DNA of 64,000 bases, from the NCBI GenBank assembly GCA_016649875.1, contig JAENWW010000001.1:158514-222513 (forward strand). The letters run 5' to 3'. This document shows, one piece after another, positions 52,403 through 62,321 of the stretch; the stretch's first letter is position 1; every line of letters begins with the position of its first letter. The DNA is from Coriobacteriia bacterium. Lineage in GTDB: Bacteria > Actinomycetota > Coriobacteriia > WRKU01 > JAENWW01. The notes under the pieces are model-generated. The model was not told where the DNA came from, searched no databases, and saw only the letters and a list, made by a program, of their open reading frames with translations. Position numbers and translations under genes: made by a program.

Positions 52403-53119
52403 CTATTGGTTTTCCAAGAGCTCTTCTTCAGGAACTTTCCGCACCACACGTGCAGGAGTGCCCATCATCACCGTGTACGCAGGAACATCCTTCGTGACAA
52501 TGGCAGCGGTCGCAATGAAAGCCTCTTCACCGATTTCTATCGCAGGAAGAATGTGCACGCCGCCGCCGACTCTCGCCCCACGGCGAATCGTGCAGCCTTT
52601 CATTTCTTTGACACGTTCGGTCCGCCCCATGAAGTTATCATTGGTGGTGACGACCATGGGAGCGATGAATACATCTTCTTCGATGGTGACATATGCGGTA
52701 ATGTATGCGCCCGCTTGGATGCGTGTGCGTGACCCGATGGAGGTATCGTTTTCAACCGTGACCGCTCGTCCCACGACGACGTTATCACCGATGACGCATC
52801 GCTCTCGAATGCTCGCGCCGTCTCCGACGAGGCAATCGTCACCGAATGTAGTACCGGCCATGACAACGGTATGCGCCCCGATGCTGCACCCTTTGCCCAT
52901 TTGCAACGAAGGCAGTACCCCTTTGGCGGCCGTCGATGATTGCGCGAGTCTCGGCATTTTGCCCACGACCGCACAATCGGCAATCAGACAATTCTCTCCC
53001 AACACGACATTGGAATAAATCGTACAGTTGTTACCGATGACACTGCCGGCGCCGATTTTCGCACCGGGTTCGATTACCGTGTATTCACCGATGGACGCAT
53101 CTTTGAAGTCCTGCATCAT
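52403..53119 (-). CDS. left-handed beta-helix N-acetyltransferase (WbpD-like)
   Basis: 238 residues built almost entirely of hexapeptide repeats (IGEYTVIEPGAKIGAGSVIG, IGAHTVVMAG, VGDGASIRERCVIGDNVVVG), ending with PAYTVMMGTPARVVRKVP. It would acetylate the 3-amino group using acetyl-CoA. The two ATG codons at 53119 and 53116 both overlap the preceding TGA; AAGGGG upstream slightly favours the second. It is 72 bases ahead of the aminotransferase gene. Confidence 0.85.
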   Translation of the reverse strand: MMQDFKDASIGEYTVIEPGAKIGAGSVIGNNCTIYSNVVLGENCLIADCAVVGKMPRLAQSSTAAKGVLPSLQMGKGCSIGAHTVVMAGTTFGDDCLVGDGASIRERCVIGDNVVVGRAVTVENDTSIGSRTRIQAGAYITAYVTIEEDVFIAPMVVTTNDNFMGRTERVKEMKGCTIRRGARVGGGVHILPAIEIGEEAFIATAAIVTKDVPAYTVMMGTPARVVRKVPEEELLENQ

Positions 53120-54021
53120 TTCCCCTTTATGGTCCGCAGCATTCCCGCCGCACTCGTGAAAATCCAGAAAAAGAACCTGTTCGAATAATCGCCGAACACC
53201 GGTTCCACTTTTTTGCGAATTTTTTCGAGATATTTGCTTTGCTTAATCTTTGTAGTCTTTTCCTCTCTATGTTTTTCCGCAAGCTCCCTACACTCCGGAG
53301 AAAGATTGTATGTCGCCATCAATTTCTCGAGGATGCCGCGTGTCGCGTACAGACTACGCACGGGATTAGAGCAAAGACTCCCGATCGAGTTGTAATAGTG
53401 GAGTAACGGCTCCTTCAGCATGACTATACGCAGTCCCTCTGCAAGGATGCGAAGCCACAAATCATAGTCTTGGGAAACGCGAATTTCAGGGTCGAAGCCC
53501 CCGATACGGGAAAAGACGCTCGCTCGCATCAAAGCACCACCGCTCACCGTTCGGTTTCCTGCAATCATCTCGCCGAGCGTAACTTCATAATAATCGTCGA
53601 GCTCTCGATATAGTTTTCTCTCACCGCGGGCATTAATTCGAATGGCATTGCACATATAGACGTCATACTCGGAATGCTGGGATATGAACCGTCCGAACGT
53701 GTCGAGATAATCTTTCGACAAAGCGTCGTCTGAATCCAAGTACGCAACCCAATCGGTGGTCAACAACGAAAACGCACGATTTCGCGCAACGGGGGCACCG
53801 CAATTTTTCTGCGTCACCACCGTGATACGCTCATCGGTTTTCGCAAGATTATTTGCGATGCTCAGTGTGGAGTCCGTCGAACCGTCATCCACGATCACGA
53901 TTTGTGCCACGGACTCACCTTGCGTTTGTATCGATGCAACCGCACGAGCCAGCGTATCTTCGGCATTATATGCCGCTATCGCAAGCCCCACCGTTTCTCG
54001 GTTGAATACTTCATTATTCAT
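53116..54021 (-). CDS. GT2-family glycosyltransferase
   Basis: 301 residues, GT-A fold. It has VGLAIAAYNAEDTLARAVAS, VIVDDGSTDST, PVARNRAF and the metal site AYLDSDDAL; later GGFDPEIRVSQDYDLWLRIL is the acceptor/base region. It is the only inverting GT2 enzyme in the locus. A basic C-terminal region with a hydrophobic patch may touch the membrane. Start and stop both overlap neighbours as ATGA. Confidence 0.88.
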   Translation of the reverse strand: MNNEVFNRETVGLAIAAYNAEDTLARAVASIQTQGESVAQIVIVDDGSTDSTLSIANNLAKTDERITVVTQKNCGAPVARNRAFSLLTTDWVAYLDSDDALSKDYLDTFGRFISQHSEYDVYMCNAIRINARGERKLYRELDDYYEVTLGEMIAGNRTVSGGALMRASVFSRIGGFDPEIRVSQDYDLWLRILAEGLRIVMLKEPLLHYYNSIGSLCSNPVRSLYATRGILEKLMATYNLSPECRELAEKHREEKTTKIKQSKYLEKIRKKVEPVFGDYSNRFFFWIFTSAAGMLRTIKGK

Positions 54022-55184
54022 GACGCATCGAGCCCTTCATAGATTTTTTGAATTTTCAGCATTTGAGCCTCGCGCGAATATCGCGCGCCCTCACGCAGCG
54101 CCGAGCGACGCATCGAGGATAAACGTCCCCTGTCAGAAGACAGCTCATCGACAGCCTGCGCGATTGCACTCGGCGTAGCCTCTTCGATCAACAGCGCGAA
54201 CTCATCGATGCGGTCAAGTGATTGCATCCCGGAGGTGTCGACCGCGATAACGGCGAGCCCTGCACGCAGATAATCGAAAATTTTATTCGCCACAGTCCCA
54301 TCCGTCTGCATCGAGTCGGGGGAATGCAGTTGCAGTCCGATTTGAAACTCCTGCAGTGAATCGATCAGCTTTTCTGCGGGAACGGAATCGATGAACTCGA
54401 CTCGGTCACTGCAGCCGTTTTTCTTTGCGATAGCCTTGAGACGAGATTTTTGCGGGCCGTCGCCTTGGATCGCCAAACAAAAGTCATCGGTTTCATCAAG
54501 AGCGTACAAGGCCTGTTCGATCTTTCTGTTCACAAAGAGATTCCCTGAGTGAACCACTCTCAAACAGTAATTCTTATCATTGTTTACTACGCCTTCGCTA
54601 TGAGAATCGGGAGCATTGACATTAAAAATTATAGCGGGGTCCACAACATCGAGATATCTGCGGTACCAATCTCCAAATGGCTTGCTCACCGTGATGAATG
54701 CATCGACGGTCGGGGCGATCTCTTTTTCAGCCTTTTCCAAGTGCTCGGCAAGCGAAGAAGGAATGCTCGTCGTTTTAGAGTGCAGATGCTCCGGCCAATA
54801 CTCATATGCCTCATACACCAGTCGCGCGTCGAGTTTTTCAGCAGCTTTCGCGCAAGGCTCCAGCGCAAATACATTTATGCAGTGAATGACCGTCGGATTT
54901 TCTGCAAGCAAAACCTCATAGATGTGCTGAGATCGCTCGTCATAAGCACGCAGCGGAAGTACTCTGTTTTTAAGATGCCAGATGAATCTTCCACTTTTCG
55001 ATGGAGGAACAGCACCTGAATAAAGTCGATACTCTTTTTCAAGAACGACACGAGACTTGTCGACCTCAAAACCTTGATCGATGACAGAGACATCGGCACC
55101 GATGCGAGCGAGAGCATCGACCGTGCGTCGGGCTCGAAGATCTCGATAAAAAGGAGCATCTGTCACTACTGCCACACGCATCAT
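54018..55184 (-). CDS. GT4-like glycosyltransferase, type A paralogue
   Basis: 388 residues from ATG 55184, overlapping the epimerase stop; the longer frame upstream lies inside the epimerase gene. The N-terminal part has VAVVTDAPFYRDLRARRTVD and VYEAYEYWPEH; the donor domain has VANKIFDYLRAGLAVIAVD. The YEAYEYWP and NK-F-Y-AGL signatures recur in the genes at 57333 and 60951 and more distantly at 58519. Confidence 0.8.
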   Translation of the reverse strand: MMRVAVVTDAPFYRDLRARRTVDALARIGADVSVIDQGFEVDKSRVVLEKEYRLYSGAVPPSKSGRFIWHLKNRVLPLRAYDERSQHIYEVLLAENPTVIHCINVFALEPCAKAAEKLDARLVYEAYEYWPEHLHSKTTSIPSSLAEHLEKAEKEIAPTVDAFITVSKPFGDWYRRYLDVVDPAIIFNVNAPDSHSEGVVNNDKNYCLRVVHSGNLFVNRKIEQALYALDETDDFCLAIQGDGPQKSRLKAIAKKNGCSDRVEFIDSVPAEKLIDSLQEFQIGLQLHSPDSMQTDGTVANKIFDYLRAGLAVIAVDTSGMQSLDRIDEFALLIEEATPSAIAQAVDELSSDRGRLSSMRRSALREGARYSREAQMLKIQKIYEGLDAS

Positions 55185-56281
55185 ACGCCGCTCGCAAGGA
55201 CTGAGAGAATCTCTTGTATGGTCGAATTCTTCGCCCGACTTTGAGAAAACTCGTCCGACACGACAGAGCACTCTTCACGCTCAAGGATCTCAAGCGTTTT
55301 GCCTACTATGGAATCTTTATCGGTGCCGGCAAGATGCACGACCCCTGCATCAAGCAGTTCATGATATTCCGTCTTGTTTCGGAGCACCACAACCGGCACG
55401 CCGAGTGTGGGCCCTTCCTCTTGGATGCCGCCGGAATCCGACAATATGAGTCTTGACTCGGCCATGAGGCGCACAAAATCTCCGTACCCTTGCGGTCCGA
55501 TGAGATTGACGTTTTCAACTGAACCGAGAATCTGTCGCGCATCGTCTGCAACAAGGGGGTTCGCGTGCGTCGCTACATTGATTTCATACTCGGGAAGCCG
55601 GCGCGCGATTTCGGCGACAGCACCGAAAATCCTGCGCATGGGCTCTCCCCAGCTCTCGCGGCGGTGCGCCGTCACGAGAATCTTCTTGGTTTGCGGACGC
55701 GTGCCCGTAGCGGAAAGACCCAAGATTTTCTTTGCCAGAAGAAGCGCCGAAACTCCGGTGTTATACTCGGTCCTGATGATGATATTCGGGTTGATCCCCT
55801 CGGCTAAAAGATTGTCGACGCATTCTTGCGAGGGGGCAAAATGCCAACGTGCAAGACGCGCGACAAGCGTTCTGTTGAGCTCTTCGGGGAACGGTTGTCT
55901 GATGTCTCCGGTACGCATGCCGGCTTCGATATGCCCGACGTCTATCCCTTTGTACGCGGCCGATAAAGCAGCAGCAAACGTGGTCGTGGTGTCACCGTGC
56001 ACCAGTACGATAACCGGCTTGGACCGGCTGAAAATTTCGCTTGTGCCGAGAAGAACTCGAGAGGTGATCTGGTCGAGAGTCTGTCCGTGAGTCATGATAT
56101 CGAGATCGTAATCGGGAACGATGTCGAAAAAGTCCAGAACTTGGTCGAGCATCTCGCGATGTTGCGCCGTGACCAGCACGTGCGAATCGAAACGGGGGTC
56201 TGCTTCAAGGGCTTTTACGACGGGAGCCATCTTGATGGCCTCGGGTCGTGTGCCGAATATCGAGAGAACTTTTACTGGCAT
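55181..56281 (-). CDS. wecB: UDP-N-acetylglucosamine 2-epimerase (non-hydrolysing), copy 2
   Basis: 366 residues. It has the standard WecB features FGTRPEAIKMAPVVKALE, VTAQHREMLDQVL, VHGDTTTTFAAALSAAY, HIEAGMRTGD, VTAHRRESWGEP and LSDSGGIQEEGPTLGVPVVVLR. It makes UDP-ManNAc from UDP-GlcNAc. It is clearly different from copy 1 at 47858. The ATG at 56281 has GGAG six bases upstream; another ATG two codons earlier is too close to that site. Confidence 0.92.
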   Translation of the reverse strand: MPVKVLSIFGTRPEAIKMAPVVKALEADPRFDSHVLVTAQHREMLDQVLDFFDIVPDYDLDIMTHGQTLDQITSRVLLGTSEIFSRSKPVIVLVHGDTTTTFAAALSAAYKGIDVGHIEAGMRTGDIRQPFPEELNRTLVARLARWHFAPSQECVDNLLAEGINPNIIIRTEYNTGVSALLLAKKILGLSATGTRPQTKKILVTAHRRESWGEPMRRIFGAVAEIARRLPEYEINVATHANPLVADDARQILGSVENVNLIGPQGYGDFVRLMAESRLILSDSGGIQEEGPTLGVPVVVLRNKTEYHELLDAGVVHLAGTDKDSIVGKTLEILEREECSVVSDEFSQSRAKNSTIQEILSVLASGV

Positions 56282-56307
56282 GAACATCTCCGATGTAATA
56301 TTTACTT

Positions 56308-57333
56308 CTATTTCAGATGTGCTATTTTCTCATAATCGCTCAGCACGCGCTGTGCATTCAAAATTGCGTCGTGTCGTTTAAGAACAAACTCCCTATTTTT
56401 CAAACCGATGTCTGCGAGGTCATCCCTTTGTGCGTAAAGTTTTCGCAACACTTCGCCGAGCGTGGCCTTCGTCGCCTGAGAAAAAGGCGGTCGTTGCATC
56501 CCCGAAAGTTTCACATAACCGTCGTCGAAAGATACCACCACCGGCTTTCCATACGAGGCCGCCTCAACCGATACGACACAGTACCAACCGATCTGAACAT
56601 GATCGATAACGACGTCAGCTTTCGACATTTCATTGAGCGCCTGCTCGTGCGTAGCATTTTCGACAAGCCTGAAATCGATGTCCAATCCTTCGGAAACCAG
56701 TGAATTGCACGTTTCGATAATCGACTCCGTACCCTTTGTCGAGCGTCTGCTTGGAGCGTGGACGATTCTCATCGGTAGCTGATTACTCGGCGGAATGAGC
56801 GGATTGGCCTCGATTCCCCACACACTCTGAGGCAAGAGCATCGCCCCGGGCACCGCAGGTAATAAATCGGGAGTAGTCACATAGACGAGATCCGCATATT
56901 TCATCGCTTCATCGAAGCGCCCTTGCCTGTTGTTCAGCAAACAAACAGGGGCCGAGCACGGCCAAGGACAACCGCCCTCTTGTAGATTGCGCACCTCACA
57001 ACCATGATAGGTGACGGCGATGGTCTGCCCGCGCCTATGAGCCGTCTTCATATCCATCAACATGAACGGACCGTTGCCGTAATCCAATATCGAGTGACCG
57101 GTGTGAAAATGAACGACATCGTATTGTGCCATTTCTTTTCTCACAAAACGCCACTTTTTATATTGCCGGGCGAGAGAATTACAGTCTTTGAACGTCAAAT
57201 CTATATCGCCGGAATTCACGAATATATTTTCGGAAATGGTAGCAAGATGAGCATCCACACCGATTGCGCGCAGCCCTTTAACGAGACTCCAGGCGTCGCT
57301 GGCTAAATTGAGAGGAGTATGCAGCACCTTCAT
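56308..57333 (-). CDS. GT4-like glycosyltransferase, type B paralogue
   Basis: 341 residues. It begins MKVLHTPLNLASDAWSLVKG and has a donor half with VHAPSRRSTKGTESIIETCN, THEQALNEMSKADVVIDHVQ and GWYCVVSVEAASYGKPVVVS. The same pattern (THEE-, ADIAIDQ, G-YGVFSVEA) is seen at 59759, so the two are a paralogous pair. A GCPWPC segment in the middle may bind a metal or form a disulfide. The start overlaps the previous stop by one base. Confidence 0.78.
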   Translation of the reverse strand: MKVLHTPLNLASDAWSLVKGLRAIGVDAHLATISENIFVNSGDIDLTFKDCNSLARQYKKWRFVRKEMAQYDVVHFHTGHSILDYGNGPFMLMDMKTAHRRGQTIAVTYHGCEVRNLQEGGCPWPCSAPVCLLNNRQGRFDEAMKYADLVYVTTPDLLPAVPGAMLLPQSVWGIEANPLIPPSNQLPMRIVHAPSRRSTKGTESIIETCNSLVSEGLDIDFRLVENATHEQALNEMSKADVVIDHVQIGWYCVVSVEAASYGKPVVVSFDDGYVKLSGMQRPPFSQATKATLGEVLRKLYAQRDDLADIGLKNREFVLKRHDAILNAQRVLSDYEKIAHLK

Positions 57334-58529
57334 TATAGATTCTCCTCATCAAAAACGTTCTCGTAAAGATTAGCAATACTTTGTATGTGCAGTGGCCCGC
57401 AATATTTCTTAGCGGCGCTATAAGCATTGAGCTTCTTCTGGGAAAGGCTACCTTCATCTTTTAACAACAATAGATCCCTGCGTATGGTATCAGCGCTTTC
57501 AGGGTCAATAAACACCCCGAAAGAGTCAAACTCAGGGAAAGAGGAAAATACTTTTGTTTTAGTCATCGCAGGAATGAGACCAGCAGAAATATATTCAAAA
57601 AATTTATTTGGTAATGCACCTTGCATTTGCTCATTGTAAATCTGGGGGCAAAAAATTCCGACATCATAATCGGCGATAGAATCACTGACTTCGTCTTGAG
57701 GAACCATGGGCAAAACCGATATTTTATCATGCAAGCCACGCACATTAATTTCATCTTTGAACCATTTTTCGAGCGCTCCCTCGCCTTGAAAAACAAGCTC
57801 TACACCTTTCAGCGCTGCTACTGCATCGAAAATATTCTTTAGATTTCGTTGCGCTTGAAAATAGCCAAGGCACACAATCTTCAACGGCGAATGGACAGCA
57901 GTCGGATGCTTAGCAAAAGTGAAGGGCGCATTAAAAATTACGGCTGGTTCTTTCACCAGTCCAAGCGCAGTTTGGTACTGCGATGCCAAATAATGAGAAA
58001 CTGTAATAAAGACCTTTGCATCTTTTGCAAACTTTCGTTCAGACTGCCGCAAAAATAAACGTTCTGCGGACGTGAGCCTATATGCTCGATCCTTCGAGTG
58101 ATCAGGCCAGTATTCGTATGCTTCGTAAACAAACGGAATAGCAAGATTTTTGGCGGCAATCGCACAACCCTCTAAAACGTTTGCGTTAACAGCGCATATG
58201 CAGTCGAGCGATTCATTGGTTAAATCTTCTGCGACTTTGCTCGTCCCGAATAAGCCGTTTTTCTTTTGCAAAACTAATGTTTGAATTCTCTTTATCGTAA
58301 AATTTTCAAGTATCCGAAACGGCCGTAACTTGATTTTGCTCGGTACCGCCGCCGCAGGATTATGATATTCAACTTGGAATGATTCCCCTGCATAACTTTT
58401 TCTTGAATATGTGTACGATATTATTTTTACGTACGCTCCCGCGCACGATAGCGCGCGAGCCGTCTTAATACTCCGTCCATCGACGATTCCGTAGACCACG
58501 ATGCATATTTTTTTACCGCTAATTTGCAT
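57333..58529 (-). CDS. GT4-like glycosyltransferase, type A paralogue
   Basis: 398 residues. It begins with KKICIVVYGIVDGRSIKTAR and has FVYEAYEYWPDHSKDRAYRL and LPNKFFEYISAGLIPAM, matching the genes at 54018 and 60951. Base composition from here rightwards is visibly richer in A and T than the left part of the locus. It overlaps both neighbours. Confidence 0.8.
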   Translation of the reverse strand: MQISGKKICIVVYGIVDGRSIKTARALSCAGAYVKIISYTYSRKSYAGESFQVEYHNPAAAVPSKIKLRPFRILENFTIKRIQTLVLQKKNGLFGTSKVAEDLTNESLDCICAVNANVLEGCAIAAKNLAIPFVYEAYEYWPDHSKDRAYRLTSAERLFLRQSERKFAKDAKVFITVSHYLASQYQTALGLVKEPAVIFNAPFTFAKHPTAVHSPLKIVCLGYFQAQRNLKNIFDAVAALKGVELVFQGEGALEKWFKDEINVRGLHDKISVLPMVPQDEVSDSIADYDVGIFCPQIYNEQMQGALPNKFFEYISAGLIPAMTKTKVFSSFPEFDSFGVFIDPESADTIRRDLLLLKDEGSLSQKKLNAYSAAKKYCGPLHIQSIANLYENVFDEENL

Positions 58530-59784
58530 TATTCTCCTCTATCTTGCATGCAAGTGAATTGTATAGAGCCGTTAGCTTCTCAGCCTGACGTGGCCAGACA
58601 AATTTTTCAGCCGCCTTCAAGCTTGCTTTCTTCATATTGAAAATTCTATCGGGCTCAGAAACTAACCCCAATAATACCTCGGCAGTGTGATTAACGCCTT
58701 TCTGTTCATAAGTCATGCCGCAACCGTTCTCATCAATTATCTCTTTGATCGGAGGCAAGTCAGTCGATGCTATTGCCAACCCGGCGCACATATAGTCAAA
58801 AAGTTTATTGGGAAGCGTATTCTTAAAGTTCTCGTCGATACCTATGGAGTTTATGATACCGACATCATAATGCGAAGCAGACGCTACAACATCCAAAGGT
58901 CCGCAAGGTGGAATAAGACAAACTGTTTCTTCAAGCTTCATCTCTTTGATAAGACGCTTATATGCGTCTTCGTCTTGTCCCCATCCCTGTAGCGTGAGCG
59001 TAGCCTTACCTCTCAATTTATCCATAGCTTTTATAAGCTGAATATTATTTCTATCGGTGGCGAAATAACCCTGAAAGAACAACTTCGGCAGCCGAGCAAC
59101 CAGAGATGCCGTGTCCACGATATGAGTACCTCCGTTATAGACCACTACCGGCTCGATATCGCTTTGGTACTTTTGCGTGAGCACGCGCCCGATTGCCGGA
59201 CTCACGGTAATAAACGCATCGATTTTGGGAAATACCTCGGATTCAACCTCAGCGAACTGTGACCGCAAGATAGGATCGAGAAAACGTAACTCAAGATATA
59301 TCTCGTGTGAATCATAGATCAATTTTGCGCCGGTAGATTTCGCCACATTATAGCCTGCCCAGAGAGTATCTAAATCGTGACAATGAATAATATCCGGATT
59401 TGCAACCAAAGCGACAGATACCATCTCGGGTTTCGCGACGATATCAGGAAATCGAGCATTCTCTCGATAAATCTTACCGAACTGTCTTTGGCGGTACCTT
59501 GTGACAGTGAGATTCACGAGCACGCGCACGGGGTACCAAATATCTTCTTGGCCCAAGCGCGGACAAAGTGTTTTTCCTTTATACATCGATTCTATAAGAA
59601 CAAGTTTATAATCAGCATCAACCAAATCTTCAGGAATATTCTTACCAATCCCGACAACAGTCAGATTAAAACCGGCATCAGACACAGCCTGCGCTTCTTT
59701 ACGGACTCGTGCGTCAATCTCCAAGTTATTGCTAATGAGCATCACAACTTTTATGTCACTATTTTTCCTCATCGGAAATACCAT
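58519..59784 (-). CDS. GT4-like glycosyltransferase, type A-related
   Basis: 421 residues. It begins with VVMLISNNLEIDARVRKEAQ and has LIYDSHEIYLELRF in the place of the YEAYEYWP motif, then LQGWGQDEDAYKRLIKEM and LPNKLFDYMCAGLAIASTDL in the donor half. It is related to the type A enzymes but the most divergent. Either ATG (59784 or 59772) overlaps the upstream gene; neither has a strong ribosome site, so coupling is likely. Confidence 0.78.
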   Translation of the reverse strand: MVFPMRKNSDIKVVMLISNNLEIDARVRKEAQAVSDAGFNLTVVGIGKNIPEDLVDADYKLVLIESMYKGKTLCPRLGQEDIWYPVRVLVNLTVTRYRQRQFGKIYRENARFPDIVAKPEMVSVALVANPDIIHCHDLDTLWAGYNVAKSTGAKLIYDSHEIYLELRFLDPILRSQFAEVESEVFPKIDAFITVSPAIGRVLTQKYQSDIEPVVVYNGGTHIVDTASLVARLPKLFFQGYFATDRNNIQLIKAMDKLRGKATLTLQGWGQDEDAYKRLIKEMKLEETVCLIPPCGPLDVVASASHYDVGIINSIGIDENFKNTLPNKLFDYMCAGLAIASTDLPPIKEIIDENGCGMTYEQKGVNHTAEVLLGLVSEPDRIFNMKKASLKAAEKFVWPRQAEKLTALYNSLACKIEENNAN

Positions 59785-60964
59785 GCCAACCTATCTTTTT
59801 ACATTTTTCTAAATGATATTCAATTCGCTCGACGGTCTTACTCTGTCCTTTTTTTTGCGCAACTGCTTTATATACTCTCAATATTTCGGGAGTTGTAGCT
59901 TCAATTGAATGAACTTTATATGCATATTCCGGTCCACGCTTCGCTCGAAGTGTTCGTTCCTCTGAATCGTCAATTAAATACAATAGGACATCTTTTATCG
60001 TTAATGGGGTCGCTGACATTATTGGCAAATCATGTGGATACGCCTCTTGCAATTCCGGACACACATTTGCAACAACTGCCACGCCCGACGCCATAGCTTC
60101 AACCGAGAAAACCCCATAATCGCCACAGAGCAATTGGTCGATAGCAATATCTGCACCACGCATACCGTCCAGTACTTCTTCGTGTGTCATATCGGTAAGC
60201 AGTTTAAATTCAATATCCCTAATTTTTTTAATTTCTTCTATTGCCTGTAAAACATATTTCGTGCCTTTTTTCTGCGGGGAAGACGGACCGTGAACGATAA
60301 CAACCCTCTCTCGTTTGGCGTAATCCACACGTGGCTCTATGGCAGAAACATCTACGCTACGTTCCATTAAAAATGCCCGATTCTTATTTTTCTCTTCAAC
60401 TGATGGGAGCATACCGTATCCCATTGCAAAGAAATTGCCCGCTTCAGCAAACTCCCTTTGTGTAGTCTCCGCAAGAATGTTGAATTCATCCATTCGGTCT
60501 GAGTCGAATGACTCCATCCACCAGGGATTTGATTCCGACCATTTAATATTATTTAGAAAATCCATTCCGTGGAACTGAGCGACAACGGGTTTATTCAACA
60601 ACCGAAGTAAGAAAAAATCAATATCTTTAAATATCCCATACCGGTGCCAGCAACGCTGCGAATATTGCCAATGTACGATATCTGCCCATTTAATGAGTTT
60701 GAAATAATACCTAAAATATTGATATGTCTGTTTAATGTAAAGTGGATATCCCTTAAGTCTATTAACTGGATTTCGCACAGGAATGTAATCGATTCGCTCT
60801 TGCTCCCAGTTATCAACTCCTTGAGGCGAAATGAGGAGCTTCTTTACATCAATACCCACTTCTTTTTGTCCGACGATCATATTGTCCATAATCCAACGGA
60901 TATTGATCGGAAGGTGCAGCACATGCAGCGGTCGATCAATTTTCGGAAAACTACTTTCCGCCAT
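59759..60964 (-). CDS. GT4-like glycosyltransferase, type B paralogue
   Basis: 401 residues. The donor half VHGPSSPQKKGTKYVLQAIE, THEEVLDGMRGADIAIDQLL and GDYGVFSVEAMASGVAVVAN matches the gene at 56308. The N-terminal HVLHLPINIRWIMDNMIVGQ and VVAQFHGMDF define the acceptor domain. It overlaps both neighbours by 14 and 26 bases. Substrates are unknown. Confidence 0.78.
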   Translation of the reverse strand: MAESSFPKIDRPLHVLHLPINIRWIMDNMIVGQKEVGIDVKKLLISPQGVDNWEQERIDYIPVRNPVNRLKGYPLYIKQTYQYFRYYFKLIKWADIVHWQYSQRCWHRYGIFKDIDFFLLRLLNKPVVAQFHGMDFLNNIKWSESNPWWMESFDSDRMDEFNILAETTQREFAEAGNFFAMGYGMLPSVEEKNKNRAFLMERSVDVSAIEPRVDYAKRERVVIVHGPSSPQKKGTKYVLQAIEEIKKIRDIEFKLLTDMTHEEVLDGMRGADIAIDQLLCGDYGVFSVEAMASGVAVVANVCPELQEAYPHDLPIMSATPLTIKDVLLYLIDDSEERTLRAKRGPEYAYKVHSIEATTPEILRVYKAVAQKKGQSKTVERIEYHLEKCKKIGWHGISDEEK

Positions 60965-62204
60965 TATCTAAACCCATAGCCTTTCCGCATACCTCAGCTA
61001 ACGTATTTACCTGCTCTTCAAAGGAATATAAACGCGCAAACACAAGAGATTCCTTTTTCATTTCATCTAATACATCTCTGTTATCAATAAACCATTGCAG
61101 CGTCGTCTGTAAATCAGCTACCGATTCCGGGTTGAAATAGCGCGCACAATCGAACCCCTCCAGTATTCGCCGTTGGGCGGGATAATCCGAAGCAGCCATG
61201 GCCAAACCGGCGGAGCCGTAAGTAAAAAGCTTATTTGGCAAAGATAATCTTGTGCTCGCGCTTTCTCTGCCACCAACAATCGCGGATATTGAAATAAGCC
61301 CTACATCATATTTTCCAGCCTCATAAACAACATCATTATGAGAACATGGACCCAACAAATGGATATCGTTCGCCCTTGGGTTTTTCTTGATTTCCACAAG
61401 AAGCGCTTGCCAGTACTCCTGGACAAAAGCTTTCCCTTGTATCGTCAGAGATGCACTTCCCCTCGTTTTACCAAAAGCCTCAATAAGAGCCTCTATATTG
61501 TATGTGGGGCGCAAGTAACTTTGAAAATAAAACTTCACTTCTGCGCCCGTATTCCGAATATCCTCCACAGTCGAAGAAGCCACGTTATAAACAACAGCTG
61601 GTTTCTTGCACCCATAATAATCGACATAACCTTGCGCTATTTCATCGCCGACAACGATTACTTCGCTCGCGCATTTTTGAACAACTTCTTTTTCCAATTT
61701 AAATAACTTGTCATCTTTCCGACTTCGATGATACGAATGGTTTTTTAATTCCGCCGGAAAGTACTCATATGATTCATAGACAATAGGTTTATCTGTCAAC
61801 TCCTTCAAATGAACCGCTTGTTTAAGCATATCCACATTGATGAAGTAGTATAAATCGACGTTCAATCCGACGGCAATCTCAGCCATACCGTACCAGTGAT
61901 TAAGATGGATTTGAATCAATTCCTGGACGCGTAGTATTGTCGAATTCCATAACACCCGTAAAAGCCAAATCCTATTATTAGAAGGATGACAAATGTTAAG
62001 CTTTATCGGATAACAAAGCACCCGGCACGGAGCATCCACCCGCCCCCTTTCTGGGTTCTCATCATAAGACAGCACGGTTACCTCAGCTCCAGCCGAGGAA
62101 AGCGCTAAAACTGTTTTTCGCAATCGAAAGTCAGAATCCGGTGCACTCGGGTGAAGTATGCAAATACTTTTTCCTTTTAACGATATATCGCCCTTATAAT
62201 CCAT
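60951..62204 (-). CDS. GT4-like glycosyltransferase, type A paralogue
   Basis: 417 residues from ATG 62204; a TTG three codons upstream is also possible. It has KSICILHPSAPDSDFRLRKT, IVYESYEYFPAELKNH and LPNKLFTYGSAGLAMAASDY, the type A signatures. It is the first gene of the tightly packed run that ends at the acetyltransferase gene. Confidence 0.78.
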   Translation of the reverse strand: MDYKGDISLKGKSICILHPSAPDSDFRLRKTVLALSSAGAEVTVLSYDENPERGRVDAPCRVLCYPIKLNICHPSNNRIWLLRVLWNSTILRVQELIQIHLNHWYGMAEIAVGLNVDLYYFINVDMLKQAVHLKELTDKPIVYESYEYFPAELKNHSYHRSRKDDKLFKLEKEVVQKCASEVIVVGDEIAQGYVDYYGCKKPAVVYNVASSTVEDIRNTGAEVKFYFQSYLRPTYNIEALIEAFGKTRGSASLTIQGKAFVQEYWQALLVEIKKNPRANDIHLLGPCSHNDVVYEAGKYDVGLISISAIVGGRESASTRLSLPNKLFTYGSAGLAMAASDYPAQRRILEGFDCARYFNPESVADLQTTLQWFIDNRDVLDEMKKESLVFARLYSFEEQVNTLAEVCGKAMGLDNGGK

Positions 62205-62321
62205 GCTCTCCAACTACTCCAGAAATAAGTAAAAACCGATGCCCTTAACCAACAGATAATCCCGATTATGCCAAGGCACGGTTTCGGAATTCGTCCCAAC
62301 TGCGCCGATGCCTATTCCACA

